Below, in pieces: positions 25,877-37,069 of a stretch of DNA of 46,702 bases. The notes beneath the pieces are model-generated. The model was given only the letters and a program-made list of their open reading frames with translations. It ran no database searches and had not been told where the DNA came from. How positions within the stretch are numbered: the first letter of the stretch is position 1; every line of letters starts with the position of its first letter. Origin of the DNA: Echinostoma caproni (Eukaryota > Platyhelminthes > Trematoda > Plagiorchiida > Echinostomatidae); contig UZAN01039521.1 of NCBI GenBank assembly GCA_900618425.1, positions 97,897-144,598 of the forward strand, in the 5' to 3' direction. Position numbers and translations under genes: made by a program.

Positions 25877-27037
25877 CTTTTTGTGTCCCTTTCAGGAATC
25901 AGACCGCGCACATTTGGGTAGGGACTTCAAAACCTTACCCATGACCACCATCAACAGTGCCTGGTGCCTGTGAAAAACCTTATGGGCGAATCCAAACATT
26001 CTCCGTCTAAATGTAAATGTTGCTTTCCGTTTTGACAAACAGAGCACGATTCGGTCTACAGTTGACAGCAGTGTACATTACCAAACTCTCCCTTCACAGG
26101 CGATTCATGGATTCATACAGTTCACAATGATCGTATTGTACTGATTCTGTACGCAGTTATCACACGCTGCTTATTCGTTATTATTATTTTACTGTATTAT
26201 ATCAATGAAAATATTGAATGAATCTGAACGTTTGTCAATCGAATTGCAGCTCTATTATGCTCAGAACGTGAATCTAGTTCACTGAGTGGGTTCAATCGAG
26301 CAACATATATGAGTGATTGAACGATAATGTCTCCGCAAGTGTATCACACACGAGAATATTCCAACTAGACTTTTTATCATATTGTTCTATACTCTTGGAA
26401 TTTCTTTCGTTTGGTTGCTGCATACACAGCTTTCACAATTTGAAGGTTTGTTTTCTCATAACAAAAAGACGTCCAACCGGTTTACGGTGTAGGGATAATT
26501 CATATTTAAAATAACTGAGAAGAGGACAATAGATGGGTCATCACAGTGGTTTGTAGATGGTCCCGAGGTATAGTTATATTTTAGTTTGGAATTATCTAAA
26601 TGTGTTCATATGTTTGAATGCAGACTTGCTGATGCAAGGTTGATTTTGCGGGTTCTGTAAAGCTGAAGTTAATCTATGTAACAAACTCGTTATCGAGTAG
26701 GCATACCCGGTTCACAGTGTTCAATTCCTCGCAGCAAATTAGGTTTTCAAAAATGCAGCCTCAATTCAACTACAAAGTTATATAAATTCCATTGTGAAGT
26801 AATTTCCAGTGAGGAGTCTCCAGTTTCAGCTTCAGCTTCACTCACGTCACACTCTAACTCACACTAGAATAACTGATTTTGTAAACGAGCCTCGTCTAAT
26901 CTAACGAAGTGTATGCCATTTGACAATAGGAACAAACAAATATAGAAAATAAATATATCTCTGAAACGCGCCATGAGGGGTCAGAACTACACTGCGGTGG
27001 CTGTCCTTCAAATATGGCGTCCGGAGTTGTCAGTGTT

Positions 27038-27049
27038 NNNNNNNNNNNN
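27038..27049. other. Assembly gap (12 N)
   Basis: Twelve consecutive undetermined bases, followed within 30 bases by an AAT microsatellite at 27077..27101. The microsatellite may be the reason assembly failed there. Confidence 0.99.
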
Positions 27050-27076
27050 TGTCTACTTACATTCGTCGTGGTCTGA

Positions 27077-27101
27077 AAATAATAATAATAATAATAATAA
27101 A
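27077..27101. repeat. (AAT)n microsatellite
   Basis: About eight AAT units beside the N gap. A second (TAA)n array of similar size lies at 27371..27391. Confidence 0.9.
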
Positions 27102-27370
27102 ATAATTATGAAAACCGGAACACTGCGGAATGTCTTTCCTCTGAACTCATGCATATATATACATATATATGAGTTGCATTTGTGCAGAATTGTTTGGTTA
27201 CGCATGGGTTGAAATTTCATCTCGAAAAATATTTTGCAATTTATTCACATTTGAATTTTAATTGAGTAGTGTAGGTTACCTGTGATTCTGAACGTGATAG
27301 GCAACGACCACAGTGTTTATATACGCACAAGTGCGCATTTAATTCCTTTACATATGATTTGTATCAAATA

Positions 27371-27391
27371 GTAATAATAATAATAATAATA
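27371..27391. repeat. (TAA)7 microsatellite
   Basis: Seven repeats of a TAA unit in AT-rich non-coding DNA. Confidence 0.9.
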
Positions 27392-27963
27392 GAGGAATTG
27401 CTCAAATGTAGCACTCTTCATGATATTCTGATTTTATTCAGAGAGAACAATTTCCAACAGCTTGTTTAACTTGACAGGTTAGAGGTTGAAATCTTCAAAT
27501 TTTGTTATGGCCGATCTGGGCTGTTCAGTGCTCATTAGGAATTAATTGCGCAGAAGGGAAAACTATTTCTCTTTTATGCAAACCCACATTCAGTTTCAAC
27601 ACAGAATAGGAAAGCAGACAATGTAAACCCCACGGTTACCACATCGTGAGCCAACTGTTTTAAATTCATTCAAGCGATACATCTATTAAAACCGCTTTTA
27701 TCATTACAATTAACGATTAGGAGTTCTTATTCCAAATTTTGTATCTGTTTTGAGTTGCAACTGATAGAAAAAATATCCTTTTCGATGTTGTTTATGTTTA
27801 TAATTTAAAAAAGACAATCTATTCATTGTCAAACAAAGGTTACTTTGCTTCTTTGTAAGTCTCTAGAGGAATAAGCGTGGATTCATGTATTAGGTACTCT
27901 ATCGACTGTAGTCTGTCCAATACTCTTCTTTGTGAGAATGTTCCGACTACACAAACGGGTTCT

Positions 27964-27998
27964 CATATATTTATATATATATATGTATATATATATAA
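27964..27998. repeat. AT-rich TATA repeat, self-complementary
   Basis: ATATATTTATA followed by alternating TA with one TGTATA. The sequence can fold on itself. Confidence 0.75.
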
Positions 27999-29052
27999 GA
28001 GTTATTAAGGTGATCACCTTCAGATATTTGTAAACGAAATTGACGCCTCTTTGTTCAGTGAATGAATACAAATAGCGTGGGCGTAAATGCTACGAGTTCA
28101 GTTACCTTTGCATGAGAGCCCCAAAATTTGTTGTTCTTTTTATCTAGAAACCGCGCAGGGCCCAACGAACAATAAACAAATCTGCTGAACTGGGAAGTTA
28201 CACTTCTGTAATTAGATAATTGGAATGAAAAACAATGTTTGAATGTGTTTTCATACTGTTTTTCCCAAAAGAGAAACTTTATCCACTGCGTCGTCCCCCG
28301 TGCGGCGATTCCACGCTCACACATGAAATCACTCAAACCGCAACAGGCTCGGCTAAAATAGATACCTGTGAACATATATCGAACGAGGTAGGGAAGAATA
28401 ACTAGGATATCCGCTCGTTTAGGAAGGTCCAAAAACAGCTTGTTTTACCGGGTCGTTCAATTAGTGCGAGATCAGTATGAAAAGCTTAGTACTGTTAATG
28501 AGAGAAAGGTTCAACGCAGTCAGTTTGCTATGGATTTTAGCAAGCCTGCCATTAATACGAAGCTTCTAAAAAGTATGTTTTAACTGTGAAAACCGTGTTC
28601 ATGATTGATTAATAGTTAGACTGTGTTTGTATTAAAATCTACATCGACAAAACGGAGAGATAACTCTCTCTAAACTGAGCATCAATTACTCAGGTTTCAA
28701 CCTGACACAATAAGTGCCACTTGAAGCGGATTCAGGCAACCAAGGCGTATTACACTCAGCCTTCAGTAACATCGATCACAAACCGGCACATTCACCCTAA
28801 TCTCTCCTTCTCCACACTCGAGGCGCTGCGGAAGAGATCTTTTTCGTCCGTTTGCATAGAAACTATGTACAAAAAAGAGATACGTTTACGCCAACGTCCA
28901 CATTTTTTACGCATGAAAGACTGCTCGCTTCGTTCGACAGACTTTTCACCACAGCTATCGATGTAGCGGCAGTCAGCATACATGCTACCTGATGGATGCC
29001 ATATACCCTGTAATCTGGATGGGTGATAAGATTGAGAGATAGATGCTATCAG

Positions 29053-29124
29053 TGTGATCCTGCAGTTCAGCTGGTAGAGTGTTGGCGGTGTCCATGCGTG
29101 GGTTCGAACTTTTCTCAATATCAC
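29053..29124 (+). mobile_element. tRNA-like SINE head or tRNA pseudogene
   Basis: A plus-strand segment of about 72 bases. GTTCAGCTGGTAGAG at 29064..29078 is a near-perfect tRNA D-arm/A-box, and GGGTTCGAAC at 29100..29109 is a near-perfect B-box. GTGAT at the start is complementary to ATCAC at the end, imitating an acceptor stem. The region between the boxes is too short for a normal anticodon arm plus variable loop, and the T-stem does not pair. A working tRNA is therefore unlikely; it reads as a pol III-driven SINE head or a decayed tRNA. Confidence 0.5.
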
Positions 29125-30228
29125 CCTAAGACTTCAGTTTGACAAACAACCATTTCAACAAGCGTTTTCTTTTCTTTGAGCTTGATATTTATGCTCTGGG
29201 ATGCTTTGAGACTAGAGACTATCAATGTGTACATGTTATTCATACACAATATCAGCAGTTATCAGCCTAGTTACCTCTGCTAGTTGCCGCTCATTGTTTG
29301 ATATCAAGAATGTTGGTGTTAATTGCAATTGAATTTCAATGGAAAACCGATGACAGAATAACGTTTCAATTCCTTTTAATTTGTGTACATTCATTTTTGT
29401 AGCTCATTTGGCATCATAGGCTGTTCTATGTGTACATAATATCTGGTGGATGTTGCACACGATCATCACGTGCAACATTTTCGTGCAACTAAGTAACATT
29501 TTTGTATGCCTGTTGACCACGCGTTTCTTAATTTGGTAATGATATGTGGAATTTTATCACTTGAATTTCTGTCTGATTATCGGGTTCGAAAGAGATTGCC
29601 CGAACTATATTGTTTGTAAAGATACTTGATTTCGACAGTAATTAAAGACGAGATCGGCAAACGCACAACCATAAGCGCCTTCTGGTCAATGAAAATGCGT
29701 GAAACACAAAAAGGAATGTGGTCGCATTGATCAAATTGTGATTTGTATTGATTTCATTGAAGTGCCTAAAAGAAAGCTGATTAAGTAATTCCTTGGTTCC
29801 ACTTAAAAGCCGGTTGGGGACAATTTCGGTTAATTTATATGTACGAAAGGACCTGGGGGTGGGGGTGGTTTCGTTCATCTGATACCAAACCGTTGTCCAC
29901 TTGCGAGCCACCATCTCACTTCATATGCATGGCAAGTACCGATGAGCTTATCCAATTGTTGCATAGATTAATGAACCCAAATCCCAACTAGGTGGGTGGA
30001 GAGCGTAGATATGCGTTTCTAGACTGCTTTTTCAGAAACACTAAGCGAGATTCGACTTTTAGTCTTTAGCTTATTGTTCGGTTGACTGTTGTTTTGGTCA
30101 AAACCTTTTCAAGCCCACGGTGATAGTTTAACACGGCTCAGGTCAACGTGCCTTGTATTATTATATTATAAGTGACTTGTGCAGGCAACCGTGCCTACAT
30201 TTCAGTCAAAGGTATGTTCACCCTTACA

Positions 30229-31200
30229 ATCAAGTCAAGTGAAGTCAGTAGTAGCTTTATGCACCCGGATGGGTGTATTTTCAGCAATTACACCATATTT
30301 GTGGGTTCAGATTTACAAAATTCTACATAGTGAACAAATGAAAGCAGTAGATATTGTTTCTCAATAAAGCAAGCAATTGCGCAATTCTGCAGAAATTGTC
30401 CTTGTCTATAAGCAGACGTGCTAGATATGGCAGAAACAGAACTGCGATAGGCACAGGTACGTGCAAATAAAAGTTTAAATCTGGAGCGTGTGGATGATGT
30501 AGATACAACTTTTGAAAATTCATTGCGTAATGGGTGGTGAGTGTCTGAGAGCATTTTGGCGGCGAAATTTTCACATACTTGTAGGTGTCTGTCAATGATG
30601 GAATCGGCCAGTTTATCCCTGACAATGCCACTACATTTTGAGATGTGTTTTAGAGATCTCGCCAGTAAATAAGTCTTTCTTCAACATACCGGGAAAAATT
30701 ACTGGAGAGCAATACAACCAGTGGGGTAGCACGCATGCATTCACAAATCTAACAATCAGCTTGTGGGGAACAGAAAGTAATCTCAATCGGAGTGAGAAAT
30801 ATGAAAGCTTTCTAACTTTACAGAATGTGTTTTGAACGTGCTGTGACCATGACAAATTGTGATAGGGTGACGCCAAGGTATTTTACTATTTTTGATTTCG
30901 GTAGGGGCTGTTGATTTGCAGAGAGGGTGGGGGACCTACCTATAAGGGCTGAATATGGTACATCGGCCAAGAGGGAAAACAACATCCTGACATTTAGGGG
31001 CATTCAATGAGAGGGAACGGGACAGGGACCAAGTGATAACGTCATTCAGCTTGCTTTGAATTTCGGAAGCCTCTTCTGGAGTGGATGCTTTGCAACCTAT
31101 AACAACGTCATCAGCGTATTTACAGCCAATGAATACAGGAGGAATAGGAAATTGTTTGACATACATAGAAAAGAAATATGGGGAAAATGGGGTTACAAAA
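30229..31200 (-). mobile_element. 5'-truncated CR1/Jockey-like non-LTR retrotransposon, copy A (RT C-terminal half and 3' end)
   Basis: Minus-strand remnant of a LINE-type reverse transcriptase. From 31166 to 30936 the frame reads FIGCKYADDVVIGCKAS, with the catalytic YADD motif intact, followed by the WSLSRSLSLNAPKC segment. Then, in shifted frames, come KYLGVTLS (31003..30818) and HNLSWSQHVQNTF with SPVIFPGMLKKDL (30876..30631), and a C-terminal tail MLSDTHHPLR (30554 onwards). At least four frame changes show it is dead. The 3' end is marked by ATAAAGC followed by a TGACT-type short tandem repeat (30247..30231). The same terminus is found on the plus-strand copy ending at 37069. The 5' truncation lies just before the YADD block, directly beside copy B. 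Confidence 0.8.
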
Positions 31201-31204
31201 AATG

Positions 31205-32800
31205 AAATGAAAGTTTGTAAACAACAATGATAAAACTAAATAGGTGTTCATCTTTATAGATTTAAGATTGGTTCGTTAAGGATACTCGCCGTGTCAGTAA
31301 GAATACGAACCAGCTAGGTAACTGTTGAGTTGAGGTGAATGTTTATACGAGGAATTAAGCAGCAAAAATTGGATCGGGTTGTAGCGTGAGAATGGCAAGT
31401 AGATTTATAGGGATTGAGCGGATGACTGGAGTCATTAAGTTTTTATGAACGAAATTCTCACATAAAGCGATATGCAAATTACACGATTTTGTGATCAGAG
31501 ATTTTAAAGGAACAAAATAATAACAATAAGATAAGTACCAAACCGCGACGTAAAGTAATGAAATCCTTTCTAAGTAGTCTGGGGAAAATAACGGGCGAGC
31601 AATTAAGTATGAAAAGAAAAATCCATTGATAAACAAAGAAACATAGTTTCATGTCTCACGCGAAATTCTCTTGGCGTGCTTATTTGAAAAAACAAGCGAC
31701 AGTCTACCAACACAAGCAAGCACATGGGAAGACCACCGTAGATTGCCATCAATGGTGACTCCTAGGTATGTGGTGGTATGTGTTCTGGTGAGGGGTACGG
31801 AATTGATGACTGAGGGTTCCAAGGGAGGATCGAGTCGGGAAAACTAAACATGCATTTAGAAGTATTCTACCAGAGACTTGATTGATTCGAGAATGATTGC
31901 GTTTATACTAAACTGTCGGAAAATGATTGTGTCCGATTGGTTTGAAATATCTTGGCATTAGACATCCTATGCAAACATATAGGCCTTGGCTGGTTGGATG
32001 AGGGTAAGTCACTGATGCAAATTTAAAATAAGAAGGGAGAGAGCACAGCACCCTGAAGGTCACCAGAATTATTCACTAAAGGGTTTGAAGTAGTGCCGTT
32101 TGCTTTCGTTCATTGAATCCTTCCTATGAAAAAATCTTCCAACCATGATAATAAGTTCGGGGGAGGGGGACCGAATGATTGTAATTTTAACAGAATAAGA
32201 GATCATGGAACGGATTCGAAAACGGAAGAATAGTCAAGGAAAACACAGCGAACCGACTTTTGAGAATCATCTTAATGTTTGCAAATAAAGTGAATCATTG
32301 AAGACACGGCATCCAAAGTGCATCTATTTGGCTTGTACGCAAACTGGAGGGATCATTGGAAGTAATAATACCAGATTTCAAGCGGGTGAGAATAGCGCGC
32401 TTTGCAAGTTTAGTACAGAGGCGGTGATGGCGATAGTACCAATGCGTTTAGATAAAATGCTGGATGCAGAGGGTTACGGATTAGGAACAATCGCAAACGG
32501 TCTCCAGGAATCTGGAAAAGAACATGAGTCAGTGGATTGCTTACTAAGGGACGTAAACCTCTCAGTGACTGACATACTTGAGGAATGACGAAGATAAACC
32601 ATCGAAGCCAACTACGTTCGTGGTTTTCGTAGTTTTAAGAATATGATAGACCTCCTCATGGATGACCGGGTCTGTGATAGATAGGTGAACTGTGGGGTAC
32701 AGGGACAGGAGATCATTCGAAGAACAAATGAATGCAGCAATGCACGTCAATAATTTTGTTTGTTGTCCGTTTTTCTGTCCGCAAAGCAATCCGATCTGTT
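31205..32800 (-). mobile_element. Degraded CR1/Jockey-like non-LTR retrotransposon, copy B (RT domain)
   Basis: A second minus-strand reverse transcriptase relic, lying head to tail with copy A. In order along the minus strand: NVVGFDGLSSSFLKYVS (about 32660..32580), the PIPK/SK block (antisense to 32298..32588), motif A as VFLDYSSVFE (around 32235), SWLEDFFIGR (around 32140), motif B QGAVLSPFLF (32054..32029) and TYLGVTIDGNLRWSSHV (around 31770). It ends with a C-terminal segment at 31636..31355 whose SPDY/ISLLY part aligns to the SPVIFPG region of copy A. The block where YADD should be reads as an unrelated string after a frameshift. Stops and indels occur throughout. No TGACT-type tail is seen before copy A begins, so the boundary near 31205 is approximate. 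Confidence 0.72.
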
Positions 32801-34319
32801 GCTTTTATCGCCTTCCATTTCCAAGACGTAAAATCATGACTAGATGATAGCAAGATATTTCCTCAGGAGATGGAGTCTGTCAGCTGAAACATTCCGGATT
32901 TTTATGTTGGTGTCTTGGGACGAAAATATCAGCAAAAGTGTCACGCGCAAACCGATCACCATCAAACACATTATAGTTTTATTCTTTTAAATCCCCTGCC
33001 AGCCGAAAAAGCTTAACAATTATTCGACCCCATTTCATTCTGTTTTGCATCGCACCCACCCATCGCCGCTCTCTGTTATTATTTCCTATGCGTTGGCACC
33101 ATGCTTGTTTGCTTTCTGATATCAGATACTGTGAACAATAAGTTGTTTTCCATCCATACCGGGGTAGTAGACATCAAAAATTATCCAAGCACAGCTGTTT
33201 TTCATAGAATAACCAAAAATCAGGAATGCGCACGGGAAATATTCACTAAAATCTCGAAAATAAAGTCCCGGAGGTGCAACCGTCTTTTTCCGATAACGTA
33301 AGAAGTCGTCATCATCTAGGAAGAGCATTCAGTTGGATCATGTCACAGGACAGTCTTATTTGCGTCAACCTTTTGATAAGGCCTCCTCTTGGTTACGGCG
33401 TCCTTCTAGTTACCACGCCCGAGCCAAATAGCACCTTGACAACTGGCCATGTGGTGGACAAAAGTCAGTTTCATGGAAGATTCCCATCGGAATATCAAAA
33501 GCCAAACAATATAGTGAACAAGCTTGTTTAACTTGTAACTTCGTCTTCAGGCCTTTACAGTTATGTGTGCGTGTTTATATCTAATGTAGAAATAAATGTG
33601 CTTAGACCATAGAGGTCAAGTATGAAACTACAATCATGTCTATCAAGTTTGTCAAGCAAAAATAAAACAACGTAACCAAGGGAAGACATCATCAAAATGT
33701 TGATGTAAGTAGGATGGCTCTTTATATGGTGTAAACGGACCCTAAACTCACGAAATGAAACAAAACTGAATGTGTAACGGCGTTGAAACTGTTGTGTATT
33801 ATTAACATGCTCTCCCTGTGTGTGTGCCCGAGTAACGATGCATGGTGCGGTTAAGTGCCATTGGTTAACAGACGTCCATACCTATCAATATGGGGTGAAC
33901 TATTGCGGATCCCCATATGAGCTATATGATTTCTATACCCGCGTTACAAATGCCATAACTGTATGATTGAAAATGTTCATTTAAAATGTTCATTTAAAGA
34001 ATCACCGAAAAGCCTGTTTTGCCCACCGGTAAGCTGTGATTACGGATTAGCGATTAATTTGCTTTTACTGTAGCATTTCAAATTTACGTTTTGCTATTTA
34101 CGTTTTTTGCAGTGAAAGCTAATAACCGTACATGTTTACAATTCAATTCATTTCTTCAAAATCATATGCTGACCTACAACTCCTAATTTATGAAATACCT
34201 CTGTGTTTCCGCGAATGACGTTGAAATTTCTGCGTTTGCTCATTCCGGTTGAGAACTAAACGTCAAGGTCTCTATAAAAAGCATCGCGCTGGCTGGCAGG
34301 TTGCGCTCAGGCGAAGTTC
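32801..34319. other. Spacer between retroelement copies, nothing recognised
   Basis: No coding sequence supported. It contains a 13-base direct tandem duplication (AAAATGTTCATTT) at 33970..33995. The parts next to either retroelement may be unrecognised 5' or untranslated element sequence. Confidence 0.4.
33970..33995. repeat. 13-bp tandem duplication
   Basis: AAAATGTTCATTT occurs twice, end to end, without mismatch. Confidence 0.9.
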
Positions 34320-34425
34320 TATCAACAGAATGACGATTCCGTCCATTTTTTTGAGTACCATTCGCTCACTTGTGGGAAAAATCGATGATGTCCAGAATCT
34401 GGTGCCATAGAGGCAATGGAAAAGT

Positions 34426-35229
34426 GTGGGAGTCATTTTATATCCCGACATTGAGGATCATGTGGTCAGAATGGACGGCTTTGATATTTTTGGGAGTGGC
34501 CGGATTGAGCAATTTCGTAACAGAGGTGACGGGGTGTTCATTTTCGTAAATCGAAGTTGGTGCAAGAACACTTGTTTGAATTTTTACTATTCAACAGGTA
34601 AAATTATTTGTGCTTTTGTTCGCTGCATGTCCCCCTTTTTCAGCAGATTTTGCTTCATTAACTTTGTGAATATTTATATTCCCCCAGATACACTCGCCCT
34701 CGACTTAAGACTGATTTCTGACATTGTAGTAAAACAATTCGCTGCTTCTACTGGCCAGTCCTTGTGTATTATCGATGGTGACTTTACCTCCTTTTTAAAT
34801 ACTCTGGACTTAGAGAACCTTGTAAATTTTCCAACCCGTACCAATGCCTTTCTAGATGGTATTTATGTAAATAGTCACAATATTTTTCACGTTCTTAAAC
34901 AAGAACCAATTAGCACTTCTGACAACTGTACCATCCTTCTTTACCCCCACACATACTGTAAAACTGACCACTTCCCTCATATGCGACCCACCTCTCGTAC
35001 GCTACGGAAAAAGAAATTGTTCTCCGGAGAACTTGTACCGACCGCGGCACATAGTTTCAGTTACGTTTCTTCAATAATCATTAGTCTTCTTCTTGCGAAC
35101 ACCTTACCGGTTATTTTAATTTCTGTTATGATTAATGCTGCCCTGTTGATACTTTTTATATTCGAACCCATAGGTTTTCCTCACTCCTTCTTAAGCGATT
35201 TTGTAGTGCTAAAGAGAAGGCATACATAG
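34426..35229 (+). pseudogene. Retrotransposon endonuclease domain (exonuclease/endonuclease/phosphatase fold)
   Basis: Open frame of 267 codons (non-ATG at its first position, so the real start lies upstream and is lost). It shows the order typical of LINE endonucleases: RNRGDGVFIFVN near residues 31-42, NIYIPPD near 82-88, IIDGDFTSFL near 113-122 (the GDFN motif with Asn changed to Thr), NFPTRTNAFLDGIYVN near 133-148, and ISTSDNCTILLYPH near 161-174 (the SDH motif with His changed to Asn). Loss of the catalytic His and of the GDFN Asn suggests no nuclease activity. After about residue 200 the frame leaves the element's coding frame, so the last 60 residues are probably spurious. Confidence 0.78.
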
Positions 35230-36491
35230 CCGGTAGGCATAACAGTGTCAAAAGGCTCTCTGTTCTGATTAGAGCATAAGTAAGACGCCTAAATGGAATG
35301 TACATCGAGACTGTTTTGCGTAATAAAAACTGTCGGGAGATGTGGACTACCTTGCGGAAACTCTGTGGCTCACGCATTAGTTCTTGTACCAACGTCGAGG
35401 TAACTAACCAACTATTTGCTTCTGTACCTTCATCTAGCTCCCTCCCACCTCCTTTTCGTGCCCATGCGGCAATAAGCCCCGTTTCTCCGGACGAGGTTCT
35501 CCAAGTTTTGAGGAGACTCATGGTCAATAAAGTTCATGGTCTCGATGGATTAGCACCTTTGTTGAAAACCTACACCGACCAGCTTGCGACACCCGTTGCC
35601 GAATTGTTCACTACTTGATTGTCATCTGGAACTATCCCTAATAGTTGGAGGTCAGTCCGGATCAGACCAATCCCAAAGAAAGAATCGTCAAAGTACCGCC
35701 CGACTGCCTGCATATCTGTGTTGCTGAAAGCTTTTGAAAATATTTTTGTGCACTGCATAATACCCCATTGTAATTCCCATGACCGTTTACAATTCGCTTG
35801 TAAAACCCATTTACCCACACTAGACGCCCTTGCTCATATCGTTCGTTCTGTTGCTTCCATCCTAGACAATGGCGCTGGTACCACTCGTTTGAATTTTCTT
35901 GACTATACAAACGCTTTTGGTTCTCTCGACCAAAGTGTGCTTATTGAATGTCTTTCTGAGGGTGGTCTTACTCATGAAGCCTTGAGTGTACTAATCGAAT
36001 ACTCCTCTCGTAGGACCATGTTTACTTCACTCAATGGTGTACAATCTTCTTCTATTAACAATAAAGCCGGTGTTTTCCAGGGTGCCATTTTGTTCCCTTT
36101 CTTCTTTTCCATGTATATATAAAATCTGCCTATCCCCACCAACTTTGTTGCTTGTAAGTATGCTGATAATATTGTGATTGGTTGCCCAGCCTCTATTTCA
36201 GACAGTTCTCGACCACTCCAGGACAGTCTTAATGAACTTCACGATTGGTCTGTGACCCGATCCCTTATACGTAACATCAGTAAGTGCATTGAAGTTCCAT
36301 TTAGTCTTAAAACTGATCCCCGTTATCTTTCATCGGTTACTAATCTCCTTGATCTTAGAGTTAACAATCAAAGCATTCCCAAAGCTGTATCTGTTAAATA
36401 CCTTGGTATCACCCTTAACCATAACCTGTCCTGGTCTGCTCATATCATCAAGGTTTTCACAAAGGTTCTAAAACTGTCTTTCTATGCTTAA
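35170..36491 (+). pseudogene. Retrotransposon reverse transcriptase, interrupted by stops, YADN active site
   Basis: One reading frame followed across three in-frame stops. It runs from FCSAKEKAYIAGRHNSVKR (from about 35190) through VNKVHGLDGLAPLL and IRPIPKKESSKYRP (the PIPK motif). Motif A is NFLDYTNAFGSLDQ (Asp at 35901..35903) and motif B is GVFQGAILFPFFFSMYI. Motif C follows as KYADNIVIGC (36155 onwards), then WSVTRSL and VKYLGITLNHNLSWSAHI, ending in a TAA at 36491. Motif C should be YADD; the second catalytic Asp is Asn (AAT at 36167..36169), so polymerase activity would be lost even without the stops. After 36491 fragments of the C-terminal region can be followed to about 36920 in broken frames. 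Confidence 0.85.
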
Positions 36492-37050
36492 GGGCGCTGG
36501 AAACTGGCCGTACCTGGCCGTATCTTATTCTTAAATTTGTGATTGCCCACATTATTCCAAACTGGCTATACTGCTTTCCGATTTTTATCCTTGGACTGAA
36601 AGAAAAAAACACTTAATTTTTGAGATCCCTTAAATGTTTGTCCCGCTACAGTGGAGTTGATAGAGTTGTTTTGGTTGATTTCTTTATTTCCAAGCATCTT
36701 GACGCTTGTGATACATTCATTGACAGCATAACATGTGATCGAGGGCACTGTCTGCACCAAGATATCGCGAAAACCCTATCAAATCCCTGAACACGTTCCA
36801 AATATCAACTCCTTCATGCGCGTACTTCCATACATCGAAATAGTGTAACTCCATATCTAGCTCGACTACTAGTAAACCGTCAGAATATTCTCAACCACCT
36901 CAAGGAAAAAACCTTGCATTAATTTTTCTCTCATTGGATAAACTGTAGAATTTTTTATATTTCCTTTTTTGTTTGCAATGGGTTTTATCTTCCCCATGTA
37001 AAAACCGTAAACCGTTGAAAATTTACCCTTTGAGTACATAAAGCGTTTTT

Positions 37051-37069
37051 TGACATGACTTGACTTGAT
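37051..37069 (+). repeat. TGACT-type terminal repeat of the non-LTR element
   Basis: Four consecutive units TGACA, TGACT, TGACT, TGAT at the 3' end of the plus-strand element. The minus-strand copy A ends with the related TGACTTCACTTGACTTG at 30247..30231. Both are preceded by ATAAAGC seven or eight bases upstream. Confidence 0.75.

Larger units (their letters stand above)
25877..29052. other. Non-coding stretch with microsatellites and an assembly gap
   Basis: No gene recognised. It contains an N run at 27038..27049, two AAT-type microsatellites and two TATA-rich tracts (27151..27172, 27964..27998). A 125-codon minus-strand frame at 28432..28055 has no recognisable domain. The part next to the hammerhead (25877 to about 26000) may belong to the same terminal repeat as that motif. 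Confidence 0.45.
34320..37069 (+). mobile_element. CR1/Jockey-like non-LTR retrotransposon, near-complete ORF2 copy, inactive
   Basis: Plus-strand element holding an apurinic-like endonuclease followed by a reverse transcriptase, with a 3' untranslated tail ending in ACATAAAGC and a TGACT-type tandem repeat at 37051..37069. The 5' boundary is approximate. The coding part is split by a frameshift around 35.1 kb and by in-frame stops at 35277, 35616, 36120 and 36489. Copy A on the minus strand (30229..31200) has the same 3' terminus, so both belong to one family inserted in opposite orientations. The clade assignment is by general motif resemblance only. Confidence 0.82.

Noticed and set aside
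28055..28432. 125-codon minus-strand frame with an LPYLVRYMFTGIYF hydrophobic stretch
   Set aside because: I considered whether it was another GPCR piece, but no class A motif is present and there is no clear splice context.
32298..32588. 96-codon plus-strand frame
   Set aside because: It is antisense to the reverse transcriptase of copy B, which explains its openness.
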